From Bacillota bacterium (GTDB taxonomy: Bacteria > Bacillota > Clostridia > Lachnospirales > Lachnospiraceae), in the NCBI GenBank assembly GCA_023436065.1, contig JAEZKU010000062.1, positions 1 through 64,000 on the forward strand: DNA of 64,000 bases. Direction: 5' to 3'. The notes under the pieces were generated by a model. That model made no database searches. It was not told where the DNA came from and saw only the letters and a program-made list of their open reading frames with translations. Every line of letters starts with the position of its first letter. Position 1 is the first letter of the stretch. Made by a program: the position numbers and the translations under genes. Below are positions 16,743 to 24,419 of this stretch, in pieces.

Positions 16743-17896
16743 GTAGTAACCTCTCCTCCTGATGTATTCTTTGTGGGTTTGCGGTAAATCAGTACTGCCA
16801 GAACAACTCCTGCCAAAAATCCTCCGACATGAGCTGCCTGATCGATCCGGGAATTTGCGATACCGCTGTATAGGCTAAGCACCACAAAAATCACCATCTG
16901 CCTGGTACGGATCTCCTCCAGTCTTCCACGATTCACTATTACGATGAGAAGCATCGCACCCACGACTCCGAATATAGCTCCGGATGCACCGATAGAGATG
17001 GTGGTTCCGTCCGTCAGCCGGTTGTATTCTTCCCACATATTATAACCGATTGATGCAATCCCCGCAAGAATTCCTCCACCCATATATAGAATTAGGTATT
17101 TCAGCTTACCTACGGCACGCTCCAGGTGATATCCCATAAAAAACAGCACCAGCATATTATTGAACAGATGACTTAAATCTGCATGCAGAAACATTGAGCT
17201 CAGAATACGGTAGTATTCTCCCTTCTTGATCACATAATACCAGGAAAGGGCTCCTTCTGCCAGAATCTTATCGGTTCCGCCGAAGACCGGAATAAAATAA
17301 GTTATGATAAAAGCAAGCACATTCAACAGGATGATACAAGTATTTACAGGAGAAAGGATCTTGTTTATCCTTTGCACGGGCTGAGGCATCGAAGAAGCAT
17401 CCACAGATGCACGAAGCCCTGCCTCCGAATATTTTTGCTCCTGCCGTGAGATATATTCCTCCTCCAGCAGCCCTTCAATTCTGTTTCTAAACTGCCGAAG
17501 CTCTTCGCTCAGATCATTATCGTCAAAATGATTCTCATAAAGCATAAGACGCAGGGTATTCAAATCAATGATCCAATGATTGTCCGCCGGCTGATCGATA
17601 CACAACTGTCTTGCATTCTCAGGAGATGTTGTCAGCACAAGGCTTAACAGCCGGACATCGTATGAGTTACTGTTCGCAATACTGTGCTTCATCTTCTCCA
17701 GGATGTGTCCATATTGCTCTCTGCTCAGTTCATTACCGCTATTTGCATGAATAATGGATATAATCCTAAACCGGGAGTCTTCCCTAACATTACTGCTTTC
17801 CCCAAGCCGATAGAAAAAATAGATTCCGGGAGCATTAGAGTTCATCCTGGAAAAACCCAGGTCAGTTAAGATTGTGTCCAGTCTTGTTTCTATCAT
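16739..17896 (-). CDS. Rhomboid-family intramembrane serine protease
   Basis: This 385-residue protein has an N-terminal cytosolic domain of about 190 residues of unknown fold, then a rhomboid membrane core. Catalytic Ser near 307 lies in GASGAIFGVVGAM and the partner His near 354 in AAHVGGFLAG. The family's HADLSHLFNNMLVLFFMG segment, forming the L1 loop and oxyanion region, is also present. Rhomboids cleave transmembrane helices within the bilayer. It lies between glpK (12-base gap) and the flavodoxin-SCP2 gene (4-base overlap), so it is probably co-transcribed with both. Confidence 0.92.
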   Translation of the reverse strand: MIETRLDTILTDLGFSRMNSNAPGIYFFYRLGESSNVREDSRFRIISIIHANSGNELSREQYGHILEKMKHSIANSNSYDVRLLSLVLTTSPENARQLCIDQPADNHWIIDLNTLRLMLYENHFDDNDLSEELRQFRNRIEGLLEEEYISRQEQKYSEAGLRASVDASSMPQPVQRINKILSPVNTCIILLNVLAFIITYFIPVFGGTDKILAEGALSWYYVIKKGEYYRILSSMFLHADLSHLFNNMLVLFFMGYHLERAVGKLKYLILYMGGGILAGIASIGYNMWEEYNRLTDGTTISIGASGAIFGVVGAMLLIVIVNRGRLEEIRTRQMVIFVVLSLYSGIANSRIDQAAHVGGFLAGVVLAVLIYRKPTKNTSGGEVTT

Positions 17897-17908
17897 ACCG
17901 TTATCCCT

Positions 17909-19399
17909 TTACTCTTCCCAGGCAAAAGAACGTTTCACTGCCTTCTTCCATCCGGTAATCAGAGTCTCTCGCTTCTCCTCGGACATATTCGGAAGGAAAG
18001 TCTCAGCCAAAGCCCAATTCATCCTGATCTCCTCCCTGTCCTTCCAGAAACCAACTGCAAGACCGGCAAGATATGCAGCTCCAAGCGCGGTAGTCTCGAT
18101 ACATTCCGGTTTTAACACCTCTACATTCAGAATATCTGACTGAAACTGCATCAGAAAACGATTCGCACAGGCGCCTCCGTCTACCTTCAGGGATTTCAGT
18201 GTAATACCCGAATCCCCTTCCATCGCCTTCAGCACATCCTGAGTCTGATAAGCGATCGCCTCCAGTGTAGCACGGATGATATGATCCCTGTTGCAGCCAC
18301 GGGTAATCCCCACAATTGCACCTCTGGCATACTGATCCCAGTAAGGAGCGCCAAGACCTGCAAATGCCGGAACGACATAGACACCGTTCGTATCAGGAAC
18401 CTGAAGTGCGAATTTCTCACTCTCCGCAGCATTACGGATCAATTGAAGTTCGTCACGAAGCCATTGTACTGCTGCTCCTGCAACAAACACACTTCCTTCC
18501 AAAGCATAGGATACCTCCGGTCCGGTAGATGCGGCGATCGTAGTAATCAATCCATGCTTCGATACAATCGCTTCATTTCCTGTATTCATAAGCAGAAAGC
18601 ATCCGGTACCGTAAGTATTTTTCACTTCACCCTTATTATGACAGCATTGACCAAAAAGCGCTGCCTGCTGATCTCCCGCTGCTCCTGCGATGGCGATGGC
18701 CTCACCGAATAATGCCCTGTCCGAATAACCATAGATGCAGCTGGAGGGCTTTACCTCCGGAAGCATCTGAACAGGAATATCAAGCTCTTCCAATATCCTT
18801 TCATCCCAGGTCAGCCTTCTGATATCAAAAAGCATCGTCCTGGAAGCGTTTGAATAGTCCGTAACAAAGGTCTTCCCCTTGGTCAGATTCCAGATAATCC
18901 AGGTATCCACCGTACCGAACAGAAGCTCCCCTGCTTTTGCCAATTCCCTTGCTCCGTCTACATGATCGAGAATCCACTTAATCTTAGTCCCCGAGAAATA
19001 AGCATCGGGTATCAATCCGGTCTTATCTTTAATATAATCCTCCAACCCCTTTGCCTTTAATTCCCCGATCATATCGGAGGTCCTACGACATTGCCAGACG
19101 ATGGCGTTATAGACGGGCTGTCCGGTATGCTTGTTCCATACGATTGTTGTCTCCCGCTGATTCGTGATGCCGATGGACGCGATCTGATCGGCAGTAATTC
19201 CAAGCTTCGCCATAGCCTCCGTTGCTACGGAGATCTGGGTAGACCAGATTTCCATCGGGTCATGCTCCACCCAACCGGGTTTCGGATAAATCTGAGTAAA
19301 TTCCTTCTGTGCTATGCTTTTCATTTTTCCCTGTTTATCAAATATAATGCACCTGGAGCTTGTTGTGCCCTGATCTAGGGCCATTACATATTCCTTCAT
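17909..19399 (-). CDS. glpK: Glycerol kinase
   Basis: The 496-residue FGGY-family kinase starts [21 protein letters not shown]. It has the GlpK-typical [37 protein letters not shown] and the C-terminal FGGY-type motif [19 protein letters not shown]. It phosphorylates glycerol to sn-glycerol 3-phosphate using ATP. No glpF or glpD is adjacent. A short GC-rich hairpin (GCCGC-TGCC-GCGGC, 19413-19426) sits just upstream of the GAGGAGG ribosome binding site and might modulate initiation. Confidence 0.97.
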   Translation of the reverse strand: MKEYVMALDQGTTSSRCIIFDKQGKMKSIAQKEFTQIYPKPGWVEHDPMEIWSTQISVATEAMAKLGITADQIASIGITNQRETTIVWNKHTGQPVYNAIVWQCRRTSDMIGELKAKGLEDYIKDKTGLIPDAYFSGTKIKWILDHVDGARELAKAGELLFGTVDTWIIWNLTKGKTFVTDYSNASRTMLFDIRRLTWDERILEELDIPVQMLPEVKPSSCIYGYSDRALFGEAIAIAGAAGDQQAALFGQCCHNKGEVKNTYGTGCFLLMNTGNEAIVSKHGLITTIAASTGPEVSYALEGSVFVAGAAVQWLRDELQLIRNAAESEKFALQVPDTNGVYVVPAFAGLGAPYWDQYARGAIVGITRGCNRDHIIRATLEAIAYQTQDVLKAMEGDSGITLKSLKVDGGACANRFLMQFQSDILNVEVLKPECIETTALGAAYLAGLAVGFWKDREEIRMNWALAETFLPNMSEEKRETLITGWKKAVKRSFAWEE

Positions 19400-19433
19400 T
19401 GGAACCTCCTCTGCCGCTGCCGCGGCTTTATAC

Positions 19434-19697
19434 TCAATTTTCGATCGCAGCCAGTACGATAACTGCTATCGCACCGATCGCGAGTATAATATTAAACAGC
19501 AATAAGAGCGCGTATAAAATCTGACTGCTAAGCTTTTCTTTTCTCTTTTCCCGTAGCTTCGCTATAGTATTCCATATGAGGCACAGTGAAAATATTAACA
19601 GTAATATTCCCTTCACAAAATCGTTACCAATGAAGTTAGCGATAACTAGAATCAATAGCAGGACTACCACTAAAAAAACGTCAAATCGTCTCTTCAT
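19434..19697 (-). CDS. Small two-helix membrane protein, unknown
   Basis: Unrecognised. From ATG 19697 (GGAGG 8 bases upstream) the product is 87 residues: [24 protein letters not shown], a second short hydrophobic stretch ([16 protein letters not shown]), a basic loop [10 protein letters not shown], and a third hydrophobic stretch ([24 protein letters not shown]). It looks like a small integral membrane protein with three helices. It lies 34 bases upstream of glpK on the same strand and may be cotranscribed with it. Confidence 0.6.
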   Translation of the reverse strand: MKRRFDVFLVVVLLLILVIANFIGNDFVKGILLLIFSLCLIWNTIAKLREKRKEKLSSQILYALLLLFNIILAIGAIAVIVLAAIEN

Positions 19698-19834
19698 GTT
19701 AAGTGCCTCCAATCATGGAAAGAATTAATCGCTTCAATAGTATTGTATACTCTCATTCCAATATTTACAAGGCTTTTATTGTTATCGGAGGCCTCCCGGA
19801 ACCATACTGTCCGGCAGATAAAAACTAACTTAAA

Positions 19835-19876
19835 AAGGTAAATAATCTCCTGATTGTACAGGGGATTATTTACCTT
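19835..19876 (-). terminator. Terminator hairpin, minus-strand orientation
   Basis: Arms 19835-19850 and 19861-19876 (AAGGTAAATAATCTCC / GGGGATTATTTACCTT) make a 16-bp stem with one mismatch and a 10-base loop. On the minus strand the stem runs into TTTTT. It lies in the divergent region between the small membrane protein and the esterase, so no gene immediately to its right is on the minus strand; the nearest is the Tad/FHA operon ending at 20667. Confidence 0.65.
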
Positions 19877-19983
19877 AAATCTCGTTTTGTAAGAGAATAA
19901 TACATGATTGCATTTATAGGATAATTGCTATAATATGTAAACTATAAAAGCATCTCAATTTATTGAACAGAAAGCGATCTAAG

Positions 19984-20661
19984 ATGGAAAAGCATACCAT
20001 GTCTATCGGTGAATATAACACATCAATATTTTATACCGGAAATCGCATAAATTGTCCCATCATATATACTCATCTATCCTGTGATACAGCAGAGGCGATT
20101 GCCGAGCTACTTACCGGTTTAGATGTTGTATTGATAGCCTTGGAGGGTGTGGACTGGGATCGAGATCTTACACCATGGCCAGCAAAAAGAGCCTTTCGTG
20201 GAGGGAATGATTTCTCAGGAGGTGCAGACGCATATCTAAGTGATCTGATAAAGAAGATTCTTCCGACAGTAGAGGACACTCTGCAAATCGTGCCCTCAAG
20301 CCGTATGATTCTTGGATATTCGCTGGCCGGCCTGTTTTCTCTTTACACCCTGTATTGCACGGAACTTTTTAGCTGCGCAGCATCCGTATCCGGGTCCTTG
20401 TGGTATGATGGCTTTCTGGACTTTCTGAAAGATAATGCGCCGATTCAGCTACCAAAGCGCGTCTACTTCTCTCTGGGTGAGCAGGAGTGCGAGACAAAGA
20501 ATCCCAGACTTTCTACAGTGGAAGTCTGTACTTTGGAGTCTGAGCGGATTATGCGGGCTCTGGGTGTGCAGACGGTATTTGAGCGTAATCCGGGGAACCA
20601 CTTTGCAGATGTCCCGGAACGTATTGCAAAGGCAATCCGCTGGCTCTGTGCAGAGGAGTGA
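19984..20661 (+). CDS. Alpha/beta-hydrolase fold esterase
   Basis: The product from ATG 19984 is 225 residues; TTG 19963 would add seven. The nucleophile elbow is GYSLAGLFSLY (Ser about 112) and a C-terminal NPGNHFADV can supply the catalytic His. ALEGVDWDRDLTPWPAKRAF resembles the FrsA/IroE-like predicted hydrolases (COG2819 type) rather than lipases. A TATAAT at 19929-19934 with TTGCAT at 19908-19913 (15-base spacing) is a plausible promoter. No strong ribosome binding site is visible for either start. Its stop codon lies 5 bases from the end of the convergent Tad operon. Confidence 0.75.
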   Translation: MEKHTMSIGEYNTSIFYTGNRINCPIIYTHLSCDTAEAIAELLTGLDVVLIALEGVDWDRDLTPWPAKRAFRGGNDFSGGADAYLSDLIKKILPTVEDTLQIVPSSRMILGYSLAGLFSLYTLYCTELFSCAASVSGSLWYDGFLDFLKDNAPIQLPKRVYFSLGEQECETKNPRLSTVEVCTLESERIMRALGVQTVFERNPGNHFADVPERIAKAIRWLCAEE

Positions 20662-20666
20662 TTTTG

Positions 20667-22121
20667 TTACTCACCGAAGCCGAATTTGTATGCAATATTC
20701 GCAAAAGCGATCTCATCTCCAAATACTATTTCTTTCTTCTCATAGGTCTGGAGCATCTGACCGTTGACGAAGGTCCCGTTCGTGGAGTTGAGGTCGGTTA
20801 TATAATAGCCTTCCTCTTCCTTCGTAATCTTGGCATGATACCTGCTGATTACCTTCTGATCCAGGCAATAGTCAACATTTGTCTTCAATTTTCCAATAAA
20901 GAATGGATATTCGGTGAGAAGGATGGGCTGATAGTCAGGGTCTGTGACCGGCCTCAGACAAAGCTTTACATCCTCTTTTATCTTACCGATATCACTTAAC
21001 AGGCAGGTGGGATTATAGTCGTCCTCCTGCTCCTTTCTATTATCTTCTGTTTGTAGCCGGTTTTTCAGCTCAGGTGCAGCTGCTATCATTGGTTTCGGTA
21101 CCGACTCCTCCTGCAGCTTCGCAGCCAAAATAGGCTTTCTTCTGTAATCGCTCACTTCTGAATAATCCATCTCCGTACGAGGATCGATATATTCACTTTT
21201 TGTGATTATTTTTGATCGCTTATTCTTCCGATCCCAGATCTTACGAAAAAGATATCCTTCCACACATAATATGATCAGGAGAAGTGCTGCGAGCTTACTA
21301 TAATCAATGCTTTCACTATAGGTATCATAGAGTATTCCGGTGGTTACTCCAAGAATCATGAGTAATCCTCCGATCACAGCACAGAAGGCACTAAGCAGAT
21401 AGGTTGAGACAGGGTAGCACTCCTTCTCCTCTTCCCTCTCCACCTTCTCCAGCATAATCGGTATCTTCTCCAGAAGCTGACTTTCCTCCGTGGGTGCAGA
21501 CCTTTCCTTCAGAGAGTTTTGCATCGAAACTGCTTCTTTCCCACTCTCCGCTTGCTCCAAATCCGTAAGGGGATTACCGGTTTCTCTATTTAGTACCTGA
21601 TATAGGTGCATTGTCGTGAAGCTTTCTTCCCGACTGGCAGCATACAATTGATACACAAGCAATACAGCCTCCTTATCGCTATAATCCACCTTATTCATCA
21701 GATATTCCAGCAGCTGATTCATCTGTTCCTTGATACCACTGTGATGACCCGATAAAAAGCACAGGGAAGGAGTAAAGCTCAGCACATCCAGATAGATAAA
21801 ATCCGGTTTTATGATAAAATCCTCACAGGGCAATAAATATTCATAGGCCGTATCCAGCGTATGCAAGACTCCCTCCATGATACGCCTGACTTTACCATAG
21901 GACAGCTTACTCTTATCCAGGAAATAATGCATCGACTGCATTCCTGTGATATCATAATAAAATAAATGTCTGCCATTCATTTGCCTTTGCTCAAGGGACA
22001 GTACTCCCTCTAGCCGCTGCTGTTCTAAAATACTGATGCAATACGGCTCTGTCCGGATTGCATCCTCCCCGGTGATTATCATATAATTGTGATGCAGGTC
22101 CTTCTTAAACTCCACCTCCAT
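20667..22121 (-). CDS. DUF6382-FHA domain membrane protein of the Tad locus
   Basis: From ATG 22121 (AGGAGG 7 bases upstream) the protein has 484 residues. The N-terminal 190 residues match the DUF6382 type found with clostridial Tad loci (FKKDLHHNYMII, FYYDITGMQSMHYFLDK, YLLPCEDFIIKPDFIYLD). Two transmembrane segments lie at about 250-280 and 290-310. The C-terminal FHA domain (about 400-484) has the phosphothreonine-binding ISRYHAKI and DLNSTNGTFVNG. FHA domains read Thr phosphorylation, so pilus assembly may be under Ser/Thr kinase control. It is the last gene of the Tad operon. Confidence 0.85.
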   Translation of the reverse strand: MEVEFKKDLHHNYMIITGEDAIRTEPYCISILEQQRLEGVLSLEQRQMNGRHLFYYDITGMQSMHYFLDKSKLSYGKVRRIMEGVLHTLDTAYEYLLPCEDFIIKPDFIYLDVLSFTPSLCFLSGHHSGIKEQMNQLLEYLMNKVDYSDKEAVLLVYQLYAASREESFTTMHLYQVLNRETGNPLTDLEQAESGKEAVSMQNSLKERSAPTEESQLLEKIPIMLEKVEREEEKECYPVSTYLLSAFCAVIGGLLMILGVTTGILYDTYSESIDYSKLAALLLIILCVEGYLFRKIWDRKNKRSKIITKSEYIDPRTEMDYSEVSDYRRKPILAAKLQEESVPKPMIAAAPELKNRLQTEDNRKEQEDDYNPTCLLSDIGKIKEDVKLCLRPVTDPDYQPILLTEYPFFIGKLKTNVDYCLDQKVISRYHAKITKEEEGYYITDLNSTNGTFVNGQMLQTYEKKEIVFGDEIAFANIAYKFGFGE

Positions 22122-22237
22122 AGGTCTTCCTCCTATTCCTAAGCGTTTAATCATCCTTTCTACCGTGCACAGCTTAACCGCTTCTTCTCTATTCTTTTCT
22201 ATCATTCTTCTCTATTACTTTTCTCTATTCTTACTAT

Positions 22238-22852
22238 CTAAGGAAGAAGCTTCTGCAAGCCACTCTTTAGCTGTTCTACCCCTTTGATTTCCGAGCCGGT
22301 CTGAAGCACGGTTTCACAGATACGTAAGGTCTCCGCCGGATTATGGATCGGATAGCTTCCTGTAATCCTCATTGACAGGTACTTCTCGAATAGCTTCCCA
22401 AAGACAGGAAGCGTTATTGTGGTTTTCGTTCTTACGGAAGCGGAAAGAGAAAGCGTTCCTACTTGAGAATCCACGTCACTGATTCTAAAAAGGAGAAGTC
22501 CTCCCGACAGTTGACTCAGAATATGATAATTCATAGCCGTTTCTAGCTGCCCGGCATCTCCCGTAATGACATAGAACACACCTCTGCTATTCACAGCTTC
22601 ATAGCTGACATCCCCTGTCTCCAGACTTGACTCATGCTTATAGGTAAGACCTGCTTTATGCAGGGTCCCGTCCACAACACCCCGTATCTTGCACATATCA
22701 TGCAGACAGAAGGAGAGATAGATTAGGGCAAAGGTAATCAATATAACAAGCGGCAGAACAAAGGATGCTTCTACCGTAATGCTGCCCCCGATTCTATTCG
22801 TCCACTTTCCGCTCTTTAGTATGCTGTTTCTCATTATTTTTATCAGGCTCAT
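22238..22852 (-). CDS. TadE-like minor pseudopilin
   Basis: The start is ATG 22852, overlapping the prepilin-peptidase stop as ATGA; the longer upstream frame is only a shadow of the peptidase gene. The 204-residue product begins MSLIKIMRNSILKSGK, then GGSITVEASFVLPLVILITFALIYLSF, the TadE/TadF class III leader: a glycine-type processing site, Glu at +5-like position and a hydrophobic helix. The remaining 150 residues are a beta-rich extracellular domain. It is predicted to be cleaved by the adjacent TadV-like peptidase and incorporated as a minor subunit. Confidence 0.8.
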   Translation of the reverse strand: MSLIKIMRNSILKSGKWTNRIGGSITVEASFVLPLVILITFALIYLSFCLHDMCKIRGVVDGTLHKAGLTYKHESSLETGDVSYEAVNSRGVFYVITGDAGQLETAMNYHILSQLSGGLLLFRISDVDSQVGTLSLSASVRTKTTITLPVFGKLFEKYLSMRITGSYPIHNPAETLRICETVLQTGSEIKGVEQLKSGLQKLLP

Positions 22853-23292
22853 ACAAGATTTCCTTTGGAGATGGTAAGCAATATCACATAACCGGTCAGC
22901 AGAAATGGAACAAACGGAATGCTTTTCTTTCGATCGGCCCTGCGCATAAGCAGAAGAACGATGGAAACCGCAGCCGCCAGCGACAACGCGATTCCAAAGA
23001 GCTCCGCATTTGTCCAAAAGCCCAGCCCCAGTCCCGTGACGCATAGCAGGATACCATCACCCAATCCAATCTTGCCTTCGGTAGCCTTGCTTAGCAGTAT
23101 CACTCCAAGCCCAAGCGCACAGCCTCCTAATCGTTCTGTTACAGACAGGTTCTCACAAAATGGCAGACATACAATTACCACAGCAGCACATACCCCTATC
23201 ATCCATAAATAAATTTTCTTATAAAGCAGATCCTGTACTCCGCAGAATAATAACATTACCCCAAGGACAATTCTGATCATCCATTCCGACAT
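22849..23292 (-). CDS. Type IV prepilin peptidase (TadV/CpaA-like, A24)
   Basis: This 147-residue membrane protein has the two aspartates of the GxGD aspartyl peptidases: Asp in CGVQDLLYKK and Asp in KIGLGDGILL. The short size without an N-terminal zinc/methylase domain is typical for TadV. It has about five membrane segments. It would process the Flp1 pilin and the TadE-like proteins encoded on both sides. It overlaps the downstream TadE-like gene by 4 bases. Confidence 0.88.
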   Translation of the reverse strand: MSEWMIRIVLGVMLLFCGVQDLLYKKIYLWMIGVCAAVVIVCLPFCENLSVTERLGGCALGLGVILLSKATEGKIGLGDGILLCVTGLGLGFWTNAELFGIALSLAAAVSIVLLLMRRADRKKSIPFVPFLLTGYVILLTISKGNLV

Positions 23293-23324
23293 AATATCCT
23301 CCGTTTCTATTGACTGTATATTTG

Positions 23325-24239
23325 CTATTTATTCTCGCCTGTATAACATCGTTTACAGGGTGTACGACTTCCGACCTCGGATAACGGAAACTGTTTCACT
23401 GTCCTTTTCAAAGACGAACAGCTTCTGACCGAGTGATAGCTGCTGCCATCCTCTGTAATAAAGAAAGTCCCAAGTGGCAAGCTATTCCCCTCACAGCATT
23501 CCTTACAGGCATAATATTTACCACCATTCGCATTGCGGTAGCTGTCAGGAATACCACTAACTGCCCGAATGGAAAGACGGATATGGGAACAGGATGCACT
23601 TTTATGATAGACCCTTCCTGTCACGGTGATATATACCATCTCTTCTTCATTCACTTCTTCATGCTCTTCCTCCTCCAAGGAATACGTAGCTGCAACCTCT
23701 CTGCCGGTCCATCCCCTCACCCGCACCCTTTGGAGCAGTTTCATGCTATGGATAGGGAACAGTCTGATTGGAGGCGTAACCCGATAGCCTACAACAATAT
23801 CAATACAGTCTCCCTCCTTAAGAATAGAAGAGTCCTCAAAGTTGATGCCCTGAAATCCTTTTTCAATACAGGAGTGATTGATAAAATCTGTATTCAGGTA
23901 GGTCCCGGAGAAGGTCTTCAGAACCGTCTTATCTATGAGCGCTGCCGTGAAGTCCCCCAGCCCGAGCTCCAACTCATTCCCAAAAACAGTGACATCAAAA
24001 TTCATCGCCTCTGTTATCCCGGCAAAATCCTCATAGACATATGCTGTCTTAGAAAAATCCAGACCCATTCTGGTGATCGACTGCTGAATATATTCCTGTA
24101 TCATGAAAATCTGTATGAAGTATAAAAAGGCCAGGATAAAGTATAGAAATAGCGGAAGCACAAAGGCTGCTTCAACTGTGAGTGAGCCTTCTTCCCTTTT
24201 CTTTGTAGGAATCAGTTTTATCAGGCCTACCTTTCGCAT
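23325..24239 (-). CDS. TadE-like pseudopilin with tandem Cys/His metal-binding-like repeats
   Basis: The start is ATG 24239, 6 bases after AGGAGG. The 304-residue product has the TadE leader EEGSLTVEAAFVLPLFLYFILAF. Beyond residue 220 it carries two copies of a compact repeat: VYHKSASCSHI...YYACKECC and SYHSVRSCSSL...PCKRCY. Each copy supplies one His and three Cys in the order H-x5-C...C-x2-C, which resembles a small zinc-binding module also seen at the ends of other Firmicutes surface proteins. An exported pilin-like protein with such a module is unusual. Its ribosome binding site is flanked by one arm of a 22-bp inverted repeat. Confidence 0.8.
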   Translation of the reverse strand: MRKVGLIKLIPTKKREEGSLTVEAAFVLPLFLYFILAFLYFIQIFMIQEYIQQSITRMGLDFSKTAYVYEDFAGITEAMNFDVTVFGNELELGLGDFTAALIDKTVLKTFSGTYLNTDFINHSCIEKGFQGINFEDSSILKEGDCIDIVVGYRVTPPIRLFPIHSMKLLQRVRVRGWTGREVAATYSLEEEEHEEVNEEEMVYITVTGRVYHKSASCSHIRLSIRAVSGIPDSYRNANGGKYYACKECCEGNSLPLGTFFITEDGSSYHSVRSCSSLKRTVKQFPLSEVGSRTPCKRCYTGENK

Positions 24240-24252
24240 AAATACCTCCTGA

Positions 24253-24392
24253 TGGGTTGGGATGTCCGTTCTTCTGTTAATTAACATTTATTATCAGGCA
24301 AATGATTTCTTGGAGAGAGTTTCATTTTATTTTTTATGGTAAGAACAGGAACAGATTTTATAGATTAATGGAAGAGCGGACATCCCAGCCCA
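24253..24392. repeat. Long-range 22-bp inverted repeat within the Tad operon
   Basis: Arms 24253-24274 and 24371-24392 are complementary over 22 positions with two G-T type differences; the shared core is GGGATGTCCG / CGGACATCCC. The 96-base interior is AT-rich and holds the palindrome TGTTAATTAACA (24275-24286). On the minus-strand transcript the second arm ends two bases before the TCAGGAGGT ribosome binding site of the downstream TadE-like gene. Confidence 0.75.
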
Positions 24393-24419
24393 CCTTTAGA
24401 ACCGAAACAAATTGATCGT

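Noticed and set aside
22853..23044. N-terminal extension of the small TadE-like protein
   Set aside because: It overlaps the prepilin peptidase gene in another frame; the ATGA overlap start at 22852 precedes the pilin leader directly.
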